DNA of 64,000 nt from NCBI RefSeq assembly GCF_009664975.1, contig NZ_WJXB01000006.1, positions 124,001-188,000 of the forward strand, read 5' to 3'. The notes beneath the pieces are model-generated. The model was not told the DNA's origin. It did not search any database and worked only from the letters and a program-made list of their open reading frames with translations. The position numbers were made by a program, and so were the translations under genes. Source of the DNA: Paenibacillus monticola (GTDB lineage Bacteria > Bacillota > Bacilli > Paenibacillales > Paenibacillaceae). Positions 51,164 to 60,753 of the stretch are shown here, piece after piece; position 1 is the first letter of the stretch, and each line of letters starts with the position of its first letter.

Positions 51164-53860
51164 TTAGCGCTCTACAGTTTCCATAATGAACGCTTCGATA
51201 ATGTCGCCCTCTTTGAGGTCATTATAGCGTTCCAATGTAATCCCGCATTCATACCCCTGCGCGACTTCTTTGGCATCGTCTTTAAAGCGTTTCAAGGTGT
51301 CAATCTTACCTTCGAAAACAACGATACCGCTACGAATCAAGCGCATTTCAGCATTGCGGGCAATTTTGCCGGAAGTAACCATACATCCTGCAATGGTACC
51401 CACTTTACTAATTGTAAAGACGTTGCGTACTTCAGCATGGCCGATAATGCTCTCTTTGAAGATAGGATCCAGCATACCTTTCATGGCCTGCTCAATTTCT
51501 TCAATGACGTTGTAGATGATGCGATGCAAACGAACATCTACCTTTTCTTGATCAGCCGCTGCCTTAGTCTGAGCGTCCGGACGAACGTTAAAACCGATAA
51601 CGATGGCGTTGGATGCCGCTGCCAGCGTAATATCCGATTCCGTAATTGCTCCAGCTCCGCTGTGAAGAATCTTCACGCGTACGCCTTCGACTTCAATTTT
51701 AGCCAAAGAACCTTTAAGTGCTTCAACCGAACCCTGTACATCACCTTTAATGATAACGTTCAGGTCTTTGATTTCACCGTCTTTAATGTGCTTGAACAGA
51801 TCATCCAAAGTTACACGGGTGTTAACGTTCAACTCGGATTGACGCTGAGTAATAGCCCGTCTGTCAGCAATCGCACGAGCTTTACGCTCATCCTCAAAGG
51901 CCATAAACGGATCTCCAGCTTGCGGCACTTCAGTCAAACCGGTAATTTCCACTGGTGTGGAAGGTCCCGCTTCTTTGATCTTGCGACCTTTGTCATTCAC
52001 CATGGCACGAACACGTCCGAAGCAGTTACCTGCTACAAAAGCGTCTCCCACTCTCAGGGTACCATGTTGTACGAGAATACGTGCGACTGGTCCACGGTTC
52101 TTATCAAGTTCCGCTTCAATCACTGTACCACGCGCCCGTTTGTCTGGGTTCGCTTTGTATTCATTCACTTCAGCTACAAGTAAAATCATTTCCAGCAGTT
52201 CTTCCAGATTCGTGCGCTGTTTAGCAGACAAGTTTACAAAGATTGTATCGCCGCCCCACTCTTCAGGAACTAGGCCATATCCAGTAAGCTCTTGCTTCAC
52301 CTTGTCAGGATCAGCGCCCACTTTATCAATTTTGTTAACAGCTACAATGATTGGTAGTCCTGCTGCCTTAGCATGGTTAATGGCTTCTACCGTCTGAGGC
52401 ATAACACCATCATCCGCTGCCACCACAATTATGGTCATATCTGTAACCTGTGCTCCACGGGCACGCATTGCGGTAAACGCTTCGTGACCTGGAGTATCCA
52501 GGAACGTAATTTTCTTGTGGTTGATTTCGACCTGATACGCACCGATGTGCTGAGTGATCCCACCGGCTTCGCCGCTGGTCACATTTGTAGAACGGATAGC
52601 ATCCAACAATGTTGTTTTACCATGATCGACGTGACCCATGATCGTTACAACCGGAGGACGGCTCTGCAGTTCTTCTTCAGTATCGTTCTCTTCAACGGTT
52701 TCAAAGCTGTCCTCATCAACAGGAATCTTCACTTCTACTTCTACACCAAATTCACCAGCAAGAAGTAAAATAGTGTCAAGATCAAGCTCTTGATTTATGG
52801 TAGCCATAACACCCATCGAGATCAGTTTTTTGATAACTTCCGAAGCATCCTTATGCAGCAGTTTCGCTGTTTCGCCAACAGTCATGCTGCCACGAACAAT
52901 AATTTTCTTCGGCGTATTATCAACCTTCTCGCGACGTTCCATTTGTTGATTCTTACCGCGGCCGTTTTTGCCTCCGCGTCCGCGGAAGTTCCCGCCCTTA
53001 CCATCATCAAAGCGTCTTTGGCCTGTACCCGTAGTTGGTCTGCTACCACCAGTAGCACCACTCTTCTTAGGACCACCTTTGGAGAAATCTCCGCCTGCGC
53101 CGCCTTGACCTTGTGGACCCGCTGAACGAGGCGCTCCGCCTTGACCTTGCGGACGATCGCCGGTGCGAGGAGCTGCACCTTGGGTCGGCGGACGGTTACC
53201 AGCTGGTGAGCTACCTTGTGGGCGGCTTCCAGTTGTACTGCTGCCTTGCGGGCGACTTCCAGTAGTTCCGCTACCTTGTGGGCGGCTACCTGTTGTACTG
53301 CTACCCTGTGGGCGACTTCCGGTAGTGCTGCTGCCTTGTGGGCGGCTTCCAGTTGTACTGCCTTGCGGACGACTACCAGTTGTACTGCTGCCTTGTGGGC
53401 GGCTTCCAGTAGTGCTGCCTTGTGGGCGGCTACCTGTTGTACTGCCTTGCGGACGTGCATTCTGTGTGGAACCTGTTTGTGCTGTGCGGGAATCTTGTCC
53501 GCTTTGGGGCCTTGGGGACGTCGTCGATTGGTTGTTGTTTTGGTTACTGTTCATACCTACCTGCTTTTCCGGTTGATTTTGGTTGGCGTTCTGAGCACTC
53601 TGGGGTTCGGCGGTTACCGCTCCGGTGGTTGTCACTGGGCGGCTGCTAGTACCGGGTTCCCGCTTGGCTGCAGCGTTTGACTTAATATCCTTAAAGAACT
53701 GTTCTACTTTGTTCACGGAACCATTCTCCATGACACTCATATGATTGTTCACAGGGACATCCAAACGCTTCAGAATGGTAATAATTTCTTTACTACTCAT
53801 GTTCAATGATTTCGCGTATTCGTAAACACGCAGTTTATCTTTATTGTCTTCTTTAGTCAA
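51164..53860 (-). CDS. infB: Translation initiation factor IF-2
   Basis: An 898-residue GTPase that places initiator tRNA. N-terminal IF2N domains at 1-60 and ~325-380; between them a low-complexity linker with nine RPQGS repeats (~134-219) and Gly/Arg-rich GGKNGRGK; then G1 GHVDHGKT at 409-416, DTPGHE, NKID, and the C-terminal tRNA-binding domains. TTG start at 53860, 8 nt after GGAGG; it overlaps rplGA by 8 bp. Linker length is highly variable in IF-2. Confidence 0.97.
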   Translation of the reverse strand: MTKEDNKDKLRVYEYAKSLNMSSKEIITILKRLDVPVNNHMSVMENGSVNKVEQFFKDIKSNAAAKREPGTSSRPVTTTGAVTAEPQSAQNANQNQPEKQVGMNSNQNNNQSTTSPRPQSGQDSRTAQTGSTQNARPQGSTTGSRPQGSTTGSRPQGSSTTGSRPQGSTTGSRPQGSSTTGSRPQGSSTTGSRPQGSGTTGSRPQGSSTTGSRPQGSSPAGNRPPTQGAAPRTGDRPQGQGGAPRSAGPQGQGGAGGDFSKGGPKKSGATGGSRPTTGTGQRRFDDGKGGNFRGRGGKNGRGKNQQMERREKVDNTPKKIIVRGSMTVGETAKLLHKDASEVIKKLISMGVMATINQELDLDTILLLAGEFGVEVEVKIPVDEDSFETVEENDTEEELQSRPPVVTIMGHVDHGKTTLLDAIRSTNVTSGEAGGITQHIGAYQVEINHKKITFLDTPGHEAFTAMRARGAQVTDMTIIVVAADDGVMPQTVEAINHAKAAGLPIIVAVNKIDKVGADPDKVKQELTGYGLVPEEWGGDTIFVNLSAKQRTNLEELLEMILLVAEVNEYKANPDKRARGTVIEAELDKNRGPVARILVQHGTLRVGDAFVAGNCFGRVRAMVNDKGRKIKEAGPSTPVEITGLTEVPQAGDPFMAFEDERKARAIADRRAITQRQSELNVNTRVTLDDLFKHIKDGEIKDLNVIIKGDVQGSVEALKGSLAKIEVEGVRVKILHSGAGAITESDITLAAASNAIVIGFNVRPDAQTKAAADQEKVDVRLHRIIYNVIEEIEQAMKGMLDPIFKESIIGHAEVRNVFTISKVGTIAGCMVTSGKIARNAEMRLIRSGIVVFEGKIDTLKRFKDDAKEVAQGYECGITLERYNDLKEGDIIEAFIMETVER
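53204..53455 (-). repeat. In-frame tandem repeat in infB, nine copies of a 27-30 bp unit
   Basis: Encodes RPQGSTTGS / RPQGSSTTGS variants. Copy length alternates between 27 and 30 bp with synonymous drift, the mark of slippage-prone coding tandem DNA. Confidence 0.95.
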
Positions 53861-54176
53861 TAACTCCACCTCCGACAGTATCTCCAAGTTGCTTGGAGAT
53901 CATTTCCGCGAATCCTTTATCCGTAACGGCCAGCACAACGCGCTGAACTTTACCAATACTTGCACCGAGACTGTCTCGATGAAATGCGATTACTAGTGGA
54001 ATATCGTAGGTTCCGCATTTATCGCGGAACTTTTTCTGGGTATTATCTGAAGCGTCACCCGCCAGAACGACCAGCTTCGCTTCTGAAGACCGCACTGCCT
54101 TAAGTACAGCCTCATCGCCGGTGACAATCTTGCCTGCTCTCATTGCAAGCCCTAAATAAGAAAGTGCCTTACTCAT
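53853..54176 (-). CDS. rplGA: L7Ae-family ribosomal-type protein YlxQ
   Basis: A 107-residue L7Ae/L30e-like K-turn binding protein: ALSYLGLAMRAGKIVTGDEA, LVVLAGDASDNTQKKFRDKC, VPLV-type IPLVIAFHRDSLGASIGK. ATG at 54176 within the last codons of rnpM (8-bp overlap). Function in Bacillus: K-turn RNA binding, target not known. Confidence 0.93.
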   Translation of the reverse strand: MSKALSYLGLAMRAGKIVTGDEAVLKAVRSSEAKLVVLAGDASDNTQKKFRDKCGTYDIPLVIAFHRDSLGASIGKVQRVVLAVTDKGFAEMISKQLGDTVGGGVID

Positions 54177-54477
54177 TGTCCTCACTATCCTTTGCTGCTA
54201 AAAACTGCTCCTCCACGGATACAAAATCCCGGGCAAGCTGGGCATAGATTTCAGGACTCACTTGACATTTTAACGCACGATCAAGTGCTTTATTCTTTTG
54301 CGCCAATTTAAAACATTCCAGTTTCCCGCATATATAAGCACCTCGACCTGATTTCTTACCTGTCAGATCGATAAGCACCTCGCCCTCCGGCGTTCTAACC
54401 ACACGAATCAGCTCTTTCTTGGGCTTCATCTCCTGGCTAACAACGCATTTGCGCAGCGGTACCTTCTTTTGTTTCAT
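54169..54477 (-). CDS. rnpM: RNase P modulator RnpM (YlxR, DUF448)
   Basis: A 102-residue DUF448 protein: LRKCVVSQEMKPKKELIRVV, GRGAYICGKLECFKLAQ. In B. subtilis YlxR/RnpM binds RNase P RNA and affects gene expression. Between nusA and rplGA. Confidence 0.94.
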   Translation of the reverse strand: MKQKKVPLRKCVVSQEMKPKKELIRVVRTPEGEVLIDLTGKKSGRGAYICGKLECFKLAQKNKALDRALKCQVSPEIYAQLARDFVSVEEQFLAAKDSEDNE

Positions 54478-54504
54478 AACATAAGCCTCCCGTCAACAGG
54501 TTAA

Positions 54505-55602
54505 TTAATCAATGGAGACGGAATCCTGATGCATTTCATCAACTGAAGTTCTCGCTCTGCCGTATTCCTGCTCCGCTTGGCTTTCGCTCTTGATATCAAT
54601 TTTCCAGCCGGTAAGTTTGGCAGCAAGACGTGCGTTCTGCCCTTTAATGCCGATAGCCAGTGACAATTGATAATCAGGAACAATGACCCGTGCCATTTTC
54701 TCCGGTTCAAAGATCTGTACTTCAAGCACTTTGGATGGACTAAGCGCGTTCGCCACATATTCTTGAACAAGATCAGAATAACGGACGATATCGATCTTCT
54801 CGCCGCGAAGTTCTGTAACGATCGTCTGAACTCGTGTGCCTCTTGGACCTACGCAGGAACCGACAGGATCGACTTCCGGATTGCGGGAATACACAGCAAT
54901 TTTGGAACGGAAGCCAGCTTCACGTGCAACGGAACGAATTTCAACCACGCCATCAAAAATTTCTGGAACCTCCAGCTCGAACAAACGCTTCAGCAGACCA
55001 GGATGACTACGGGACAGCATAATCTGCGGTCCTTTGGTTGTGTTCTCAACCTTGGTAATGTAGGCTTTGATGCGCTCGCTTTGCTTGAACTTCTCACCAG
55101 GCATCAATTCGCCAAGCGGGAGAACCGCCTCGATTTTGCCAAGATCGATGTAGATGTTGCGCATATCCTGACGCTGTACAAGGCCGGTAACGATATCATC
55201 TTCCTTGTCAATAAAAGCGTTATAGATGAGTCCACGCTCTGCTTCGCGAATACGCTGGGTCACAACCTGCTTAGCGGTCTGGGCGGCAATACGTCCGAAA
55301 TCACGAGGTGTCACTTCAAGCTCAGCGATATCTTCAAGCTGGAAGTGCGGGTTAATCTCCCGAGCAGATGGCAGTGAGATTTCAGTCCGGATATCCAAGA
55401 CTTCTTCTACAATCAGCTTGCGAGCATAAACCCTGATCACACCTGTTGCGCGATTCATGTCGACACGCACGTTTTGCGCTGCATTAAAATTACGTTTATA
55501 ACTGGAGATCAGTGCAGCTTCGATGGCTTCAAATAGCACATCCTTGCTGATGCCTCTCTCCCTTTCCAGTTCATTCATAGCATCAATAAACTCCATACTC
55601 AT
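54505..55602 (-). CDS. nusA: Transcription termination/antitermination protein NusA
   Basis: A 365-residue NusA: N-terminal RNA polymerase-binding domain (MSMEFIDAMNELERERGISK), S1 (VTGLVQRQDMRNIYIDLGK), two KH domains (CVGPRGTRVQTIVTELRGEK, AIGIKGQNARLAAKLTGWKI). Lacks the acidic C-terminal repeats of Proteobacteria, as usual in Firmicutes. ATG at 55602 with AAGGGGG upstream. Confidence 0.97.
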   Translation of the reverse strand: MSMEFIDAMNELERERGISKDVLFEAIEAALISSYKRNFNAAQNVRVDMNRATGVIRVYARKLIVEEVLDIRTEISLPSAREINPHFQLEDIAELEVTPRDFGRIAAQTAKQVVTQRIREAERGLIYNAFIDKEDDIVTGLVQRQDMRNIYIDLGKIEAVLPLGELMPGEKFKQSERIKAYITKVENTTKGPQIMLSRSHPGLLKRLFELEVPEIFDGVVEIRSVAREAGFRSKIAVYSRNPEVDPVGSCVGPRGTRVQTIVTELRGEKIDIVRYSDLVQEYVANALSPSKVLEVQIFEPEKMARVIVPDYQLSLAIGIKGQNARLAAKLTGWKIDIKSESQAEQEYGRARTSVDEMHQDSVSID

Positions 55603-55628
55603 GAAATTCCGGTCCCCCTTTCAAGACG

Positions 55629-56096
55629 TTAAAAAATAATGGCCAATCTCGCGCTGGCAACTTTGGCATATGGTATTGTTTGTTCTTTTTTGCCCGCGGA
55701 GATGAGCAGTTCCTCGTTCTCGAACGAGAGCAACCGACCTTCGAATTCTTTGAGTCCTTGAATCGGCTCATAAACAGTCACATACACGTCCTTGCCTACC
55801 GCTTTAGCAACATCCGCAGCTTTTTTGAGCGGACGTTCAGCTCCCGGCGAAGAAACCTCAAGGAAATAAGCCTCAGGGATAGGATCATTCTCATCCAATT
55901 TTTGACTGAAATATTCGCTGATACTTCCGCAGTCATCAATATCGATGCCGCCTTCTTTATCTACGAATATGCGCAGAAACCAATTGGAGCCTTCCTTCAC
56001 GTATTCAACGTCCACCAGTTCGAAACCATTGTCGTCGAGATAGGGCCCGAGCATCTGCTCTACCGTTTGTTTAATATTTGATTTGGGTGTGCTCAA
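55629..56096 (-). CDS. rimP: Ribosome maturation factor RimP
   Basis: A 155-residue 30S maturation factor: GFELVDVEYVKEGSNWFLRI, DIDDCGSISEYFSQKLDEND, YFLEVSSPGAERPLKKAAD. TTG start at 56096 is chosen because GGAGG lies 10 nt upstream and family members start there. First gene of the rimP-nusA-rnpM-rplGA-infB operon. Confidence 0.95.
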   Translation of the reverse strand: MSTPKSNIKQTVEQMLGPYLDDNGFELVDVEYVKEGSNWFLRIFVDKEGGIDIDDCGSISEYFSQKLDENDPIPEAYFLEVSSPGAERPLKKAADVAKAVGKDVYVTVYEPIQGLKEFEGRLLSFENEELLISAGKKEQTIPYAKVASARLAIIF

Positions 56097-56136
56097 AAGA
56101 AAATAACCTCCACGAACTTGTCTTTTGCTATATACC

Positions 56137-56167
56137 AAAGATAAAGAGTGGGTTTCCCCACTCTTTA
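56137..56167 (-). terminator. Intrinsic terminator of polC
   Basis: Perfect stem AAAGAGTGGG / CCCACTCTTT, GAAA loop, then ATCTTT on the minus strand, 115 bp after polC and just before rimP. Confidence 0.75.
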
Positions 56168-56283
56168 CACAACGGACTTATCTCATTATTACCAAAGAAA
56201 TTATACCATACAGCGGTAGCACTGACAAGTGCTAGCCCTTGACTGCCTCTTTTGAACATTCATTTTCTAGATATTATGAGGTC

Positions 56284-59200
56284 TTAGAATAAGGAAAGTT
56301 GATTACTTTCCGGTAATCCGCGGAAGCAGCCCATCCCGGTTAGGAGCTCAATAACCGTCTTGCTCGCCTTTGATTTCTGTTGGAAATCTTCGATGGAAAG
56401 AAATTCACCAGCCTCTTTGGCGGCAGCAACGTTATAGGCTGCATTATCACCAATACCCTGTAATGCAGAGAAGGGGGGGATAAGACTGTTGCCGTCAACT
56501 ATAAAGTTGATAGCATCGGACCGGTAAAGATCAATATTTTTGAAAACAAAACCACGTGCGGTCATTTCCAGTGCCATTTCAAGAATAGGCAGCATGGCTT
56601 TTTCTTTCGGCAAGGCCTGAAATCCTTTTTGCTCAATTTCGACAATCTGACGGGTAATGGCATCATACCCCTTGCAGCAAAGCTCAATGTCAAAATCCGC
56701 TGCTCTTACCGAGAAATAGGTCGCATAATATTCTATCGGGTAATAGAGTTTAAAGTAGGCGGTACGGACAGCAGATATAACATAAGCCGCAGCATGCGCC
56801 TTTGGAAACATGTACTGGATCTTCAAGCAAGAATCAATATACCACTGCGGAACTTTGCATTTCTTCATTTCATCGATCCATTCGGCCGACAGACCTTTAC
56901 CTTTACGCACGCTTTCCGTAATTTTGAAGGCAAGACCTGCATCCATACCCGCTTTATATATTAAGAAAAGCATGATATCATCCCGACAACCAATAACGGT
57001 CTTGATGTTACAGGTGTTGTTCTTGATGAGATCCTGGGCATTGCCCAACCATACACCGGTACCATGCGACAACCCGGAAATTTGCAATAAATCGGCAAAG
57101 CTCGAAGGTTGGGACTCGATAAGCATCTGGCGGACAAAACGTGTGCCCATCTCTGGAACGCCATAGGTTGCAACTGGCGTGCGTATCTGATCGGGTCTTA
57201 CCCCAAGTGAATCCGTAGAGTTGAACATGCTCATTACTTTGGGATCGTTCATCGGGATCGACGTAGGATCAACACCTGTTAAATCCTGCAGCATACGCAT
57301 CATCGTCGGATCATCGTGACCCAGAATATCAAGCTTAAGCAAATTGGCATCAAACGCATGATAATCAAAATGAGTCGTCTTCCACTCGGAGTTGACATCA
57401 TCGGCTGGAAACTGCACAGGCGTAATATCTTCTATTTCCATATAGTCCGGCAAAACGACTATCCCACCGGGATGCTGGCCCGTGCTTCGCTTCACACCCG
57501 TACAGCCAGCCGCTAGACGGCCGACCTCAGCGCCGCGCCAACGTTTCTGATGATGTTCCTCATATTTCTTGGTAAAGCCAAAGGCGGTCTTCTCAGCCAC
57601 CGTACCGATCGTCCCCGCACGGAATACGTTGTCCGGTCCAAACATCGTCTTGGTGAAATTATGGGCATTCGGCTGATAAGCACCTGAAAAGTTAAGATCG
57701 ATATCGGGAACCTTATCACCCTTAAATCCAAGGAAGGTCTCAAAAGGAATATCCTGTCCTTCGCCTCTCAACTTTCCGCCGCAATCCGGACAGGTCTTAT
57801 CCGGCAAGTCGAACCCGCTCGGCACACTGCCGTCAAGGAACCATTCGCTGTGCCGACATTCAGAATTACCGCAAATATAATGAGCCGGAAGCGGATTAAC
57901 CTCGGATATCCCGAGAAAGGTCGCTACCACTGAAGAGCCAACAGATCCTCGAGACCCAACAAGATAACCGTCCTGATTCGATTTTTTGACGAGACGTTCA
58001 GAGATCAGATAGTTGGCAGAGAAACCAAATTTGATGATTGGCGCCAGTTCTTTCTCCAATCGAGCTATCACTACTTCTGGCAGCTCCTCGCCGTAAATGG
58101 ACTTGGCTGTGCTGTAGCAGGTCTCACGAATCTCTTCATCGGCACCCTCGATAACGGGCGTAAACAGCTTTTCCGGGAATAACTCATAGTCCTCGAAGCG
58201 TTCGGCTAACTCCACTGTATTGGTGACGACGACTTCCAGCGCTTTTTCAGAACCTAGAAATTCAAACTCAGTCAGCATTTCATCCGTTGTCCGAAAATGG
58301 GCATCCGGTTTACGCAAATCCTTCAATGGGCTAAAGCCCGTAATTCCATTAATGGTGATATCGCGGAACAGCTTATCACGTGGTTCAAGATAATGGACGT
58401 TACCCGTAGCAATAACCGGCTTATTCAGCTGTTCGCCAATTTCGCAGACCTTGCGTACCGCACCCCGCAGCTCCTCTGGACTGGCCACAAAACCTTTGTC
58501 CACCAAATGCATGTACATCGTCAGCGGTTGAATCTCCAGAACATCGTAGAATTGGGCAACCTCCGTCGCTTCCTCCGTAGTTTTGTTCAGCACAGCCTCA
58601 AAGAATTCCCCACGTTCACAGCCAGAAATAATCAGCAGACCATCTCGCAACTCTTCTAGTTTCGACTTTGGAATACAAGGTACACGTTTAAAGTACTCCG
58701 TATGCGACATCGAAATCAGCTTGTACAGATTCTTCTTGCCAATAGGGTTGAGCGCATAAATGCAGCAATGAAACGGACGCACGGTTGAAAGATCATTACC
58801 TACATAATCATTTAGGCGATCAAGTCGTGTCATGCCTTTTAGCTTCTGCGCATCCACCAGCAAACCGTTTAGAATCCCGCCCAAAGCAACAGTATCATCT
58901 ATCGCACGGTGATGGCTCTCCAACAAAACTTTATATTTGTCGGCCAAAGTGTTCAGCCTGTGATTTTTCATAGTCGGATACAGCAGACGTGCCAGTTCAA
59001 GGGTATCCAGCGTGGGATTAGTCAGCTTTGGCAGTCCCAACTTTACTAGTGATGCTTGAATAAATCCCATATCAAATCTGGCGTTATGCGCAACTAGTAT
59101 GCTGTCCCCTACAAAATCCACAAACTGATGTAACACGGGTTCCAGATCAGGGGCATCCTTGACCATTTCATCTGTTATGCTCGTCAACTGCGTGATATGA

Positions 59201-60609
59201 TAAGGAATCTTCTCATGCGGATTAACAAAAGTAGAATAACGGCCAAGTTCCTTACCCTCGCACATTTTAATGGCTGCCAGCTCGGTAATATTATTGCGAG
59301 TAATCGACAAACCCGTGGTCTCGATATCAAACACGACATAGGTTGCCGTCTTGAGCTCCAGCTCCTGAGCGTTCTCGACTATATTCACAGCGTCATTAAC
59401 TACATTGGCTTCGACCCCATAGATCATCTTGATCTTGTTCTTATGTGCAGAATGCGCCGCGTCCGGAAAAGCTTGAACCACACCATGATCGGTGACGGCA
59501 ATTGCTGGATGACCCCATTTCGAAGCTGTTTTGACATAAGCATCAATGGAAGCCACCGCATCCATCGCGCTCATCTTCGTATGAAGATGGAATTCCACCC
59601 GCTTCAGTGGAGCATTATCTTTGCGTGCAGGCGGAGCCTGTACCTCCGACAAATCGGATGGAATCATGACCAGCTCGGGAATCTGCATAAAACGATCGAA
59701 TTCCACCTTGCCGCGTGCTCTCACCCATTTGCCGTTTGCAAGCTGGCTCATTACCTTTAAATCCTCTTTGTTCTTGGCAAACATCTTCATCTGCAGTGAA
59801 TCGCTGAAATCGGTCAAACTAAAGGTGAACAGTGTACTGCCGTTACGCAATTCCTTGCGGTCCAGCCCAAAGATCGTACCCTGAATGGTAATCTTCTTCT
59901 CTTCATCCTGTATATCCACCATTGGAACAGCTTGCTCCTTGATCTCATAGCCAACCTGCAGCCGGACTACCTCACCTGAGTCACTCTCTTCAGAAGAAAC
60001 CTCTGGCTCGCTGGCGGACATCATAAGCTCTACTAGCTCCCGCTCTTCCTGCTGAACCTTTTGCTGCAATTCTTCATAGACGTTGACGTTACTCACATTT
60101 TCCGCCATTTGTACTTTAACCTTAAGAACAAGACCAAAGTACTTCTCGTAAAATTTGATAATTGCCGCGTCAATCCCTTTTTTGCGGGCCAGTTCCAGCG
60201 AAGTGGAATCACTCATCGTCAGCAATAATATATCGCCTTTAAGCTCTTGAGTTGAACGCGTCATCCAACCGTTAACGGAAGGAATCTCGCGGTGCACCCA
60301 CTCCAGAAACAGCCCCCAGTACTCCCCAACAAGGTCTGCTCTGTTAACTTTCTCATCATATAGAAACAAAAAACTCACTTTGGCAATATGCTGCAACTTC
60401 TCGCGCATCCTGAGGCAGAATGTTCGGTAGGTCTGTGCCGGAATCAGTGTTTCCTTAGTGATCACAATATGCCAATCCCGGTTGCCACGGCTGATCTCCA
60501 CACGTTCTATATACCCGTCCAAAAAGTAGGGATCAATCAGCGCGGGTGGTATTTCTCCCTGCTTCATCAGCAACTCGAACCGTTTTCTTCTCTCCATGTT
60601 CTGTTCCAT
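56284..60609 (-). CDS. polC: DNA polymerase III alpha subunit, PolC type
   Basis: A 1441-residue replicative polymerase of low-GC Gram-positives. Order: N-terminal domain, OB fold (~240-325), PHP (EFHLHTKMSAMDAVAS, ~340, split), inserted DnaQ-like proofreading exonuclease (VFDIETTGLS ~425, HNARFDMGF, HRAIDDT), zinc finger with four Cys (CGNSECRHS, CPDCGGKL), polymerase core PDIDLNFSG, and the C-terminal clamp-binding QLSLF. ATG at 60609 with AAGGGGG upstream. Follows proS. Confidence 0.98.
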   Translation of the reverse strand: MEQNMERRKRFELLMKQGEIPPALIDPYFLDGYIERVEISRGNRDWHIVITKETLIPAQTYRTFCLRMREKLQHIAKVSFLFLYDEKVNRADLVGEYWGLFLEWVHREIPSVNGWMTRSTQELKGDILLLTMSDSTSLELARKKGIDAAIIKFYEKYFGLVLKVKVQMAENVSNVNVYEELQQKVQQEERELVELMMSASEPEVSSEESDSGEVVRLQVGYEIKEQAVPMVDIQDEEKKITIQGTIFGLDRKELRNGSTLFTFSLTDFSDSLQMKMFAKNKEDLKVMSQLANGKWVRARGKVEFDRFMQIPELVMIPSDLSEVQAPPARKDNAPLKRVEFHLHTKMSAMDAVASIDAYVKTASKWGHPAIAVTDHGVVQAFPDAAHSAHKNKIKMIYGVEANVVNDAVNIVENAQELELKTATYVVFDIETTGLSITRNNITELAAIKMCEGKELGRYSTFVNPHEKIPYHITQLTSITDEMVKDAPDLEPVLHQFVDFVGDSILVAHNARFDMGFIQASLVKLGLPKLTNPTLDTLELARLLYPTMKNHRLNTLADKYKVLLESHHRAIDDTVALGGILNGLLVDAQKLKGMTRLDRLNDYVGNDLSTVRPFHCCIYALNPIGKKNLYKLISMSHTEYFKRVPCIPKSKLEELRDGLLIISGCERGEFFEAVLNKTTEEATEVAQFYDVLEIQPLTMYMHLVDKGFVASPEELRGAVRKVCEIGEQLNKPVIATGNVHYLEPRDKLFRDITINGITGFSPLKDLRKPDAHFRTTDEMLTEFEFLGSEKALEVVVTNTVELAERFEDYELFPEKLFTPVIEGADEEIRETCYSTAKSIYGEELPEVVIARLEKELAPIIKFGFSANYLISERLVKKSNQDGYLVGSRGSVGSSVVATFLGISEVNPLPAHYICGNSECRHSEWFLDGSVPSGFDLPDKTCPDCGGKLRGEGQDIPFETFLGFKGDKVPDIDLNFSGAYQPNAHNFTKTMFGPDNVFRAGTIGTVAEKTAFGFTKKYEEHHQKRWRGAEVGRLAAGCTGVKRSTGQHPGGIVVLPDYMEIEDITPVQFPADDVNSEWKTTHFDYHAFDANLLKLDILGHDDPTMMRMLQDLTGVDPTSIPMNDPKVMSMFNSTDSLGVRPDQIRTPVATYGVPEMGTRFVRQMLIESQPSSFADLLQISGLSHGTGVWLGNAQDLIKNNTCNIKTVIGCRDDIMLFLIYKAGMDAGLAFKITESVRKGKGLSAEWIDEMKKCKVPQWYIDSCLKIQYMFPKAHAAAYVISAVRTAYFKLYYPIEYYATYFSVRAADFDIELCCKGYDAITRQIVEIEQKGFQALPKEKAMLPILEMALEMTARGFVFKNIDLYRSDAINFIVDGNSLIPPFSALQGIGDNAAYNVAAAKEAGEFLSIEDFQQKSKASKTVIELLTGMGCFRGLPESNQLSLF

Positions 60610-60753
60610 GCTATCCCCCTTACCTGACTGAAGCATAAACTCTCTGACATTATGATAAAAAGCTCCCGGGATAAAAAGCATTGGGTTCTTTCGGCCCGCC
60701 GACTCCTCTCGCCAGAAGCTACATTTGAGAACATCATAATAAGTTGATTAAAT

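Noticed and set aside
51005..52183. 392-codon open frame opposite infB/rbfA
   Set aside because: Antisense shadow of infB; Phe/Cys-rich low-complexity translation, no ribosome site or family.
53204..53455. CRISPR-like regular repeats
   Set aside because: Repeats are in frame within infB, contiguous without unique spacers, and encode RPQGS peptides.
52882..53460. 192-codon frame overlapping infB on the same strand
   Set aside because: Product of the repeat in another frame (Ala/Val-rich); no start signals.
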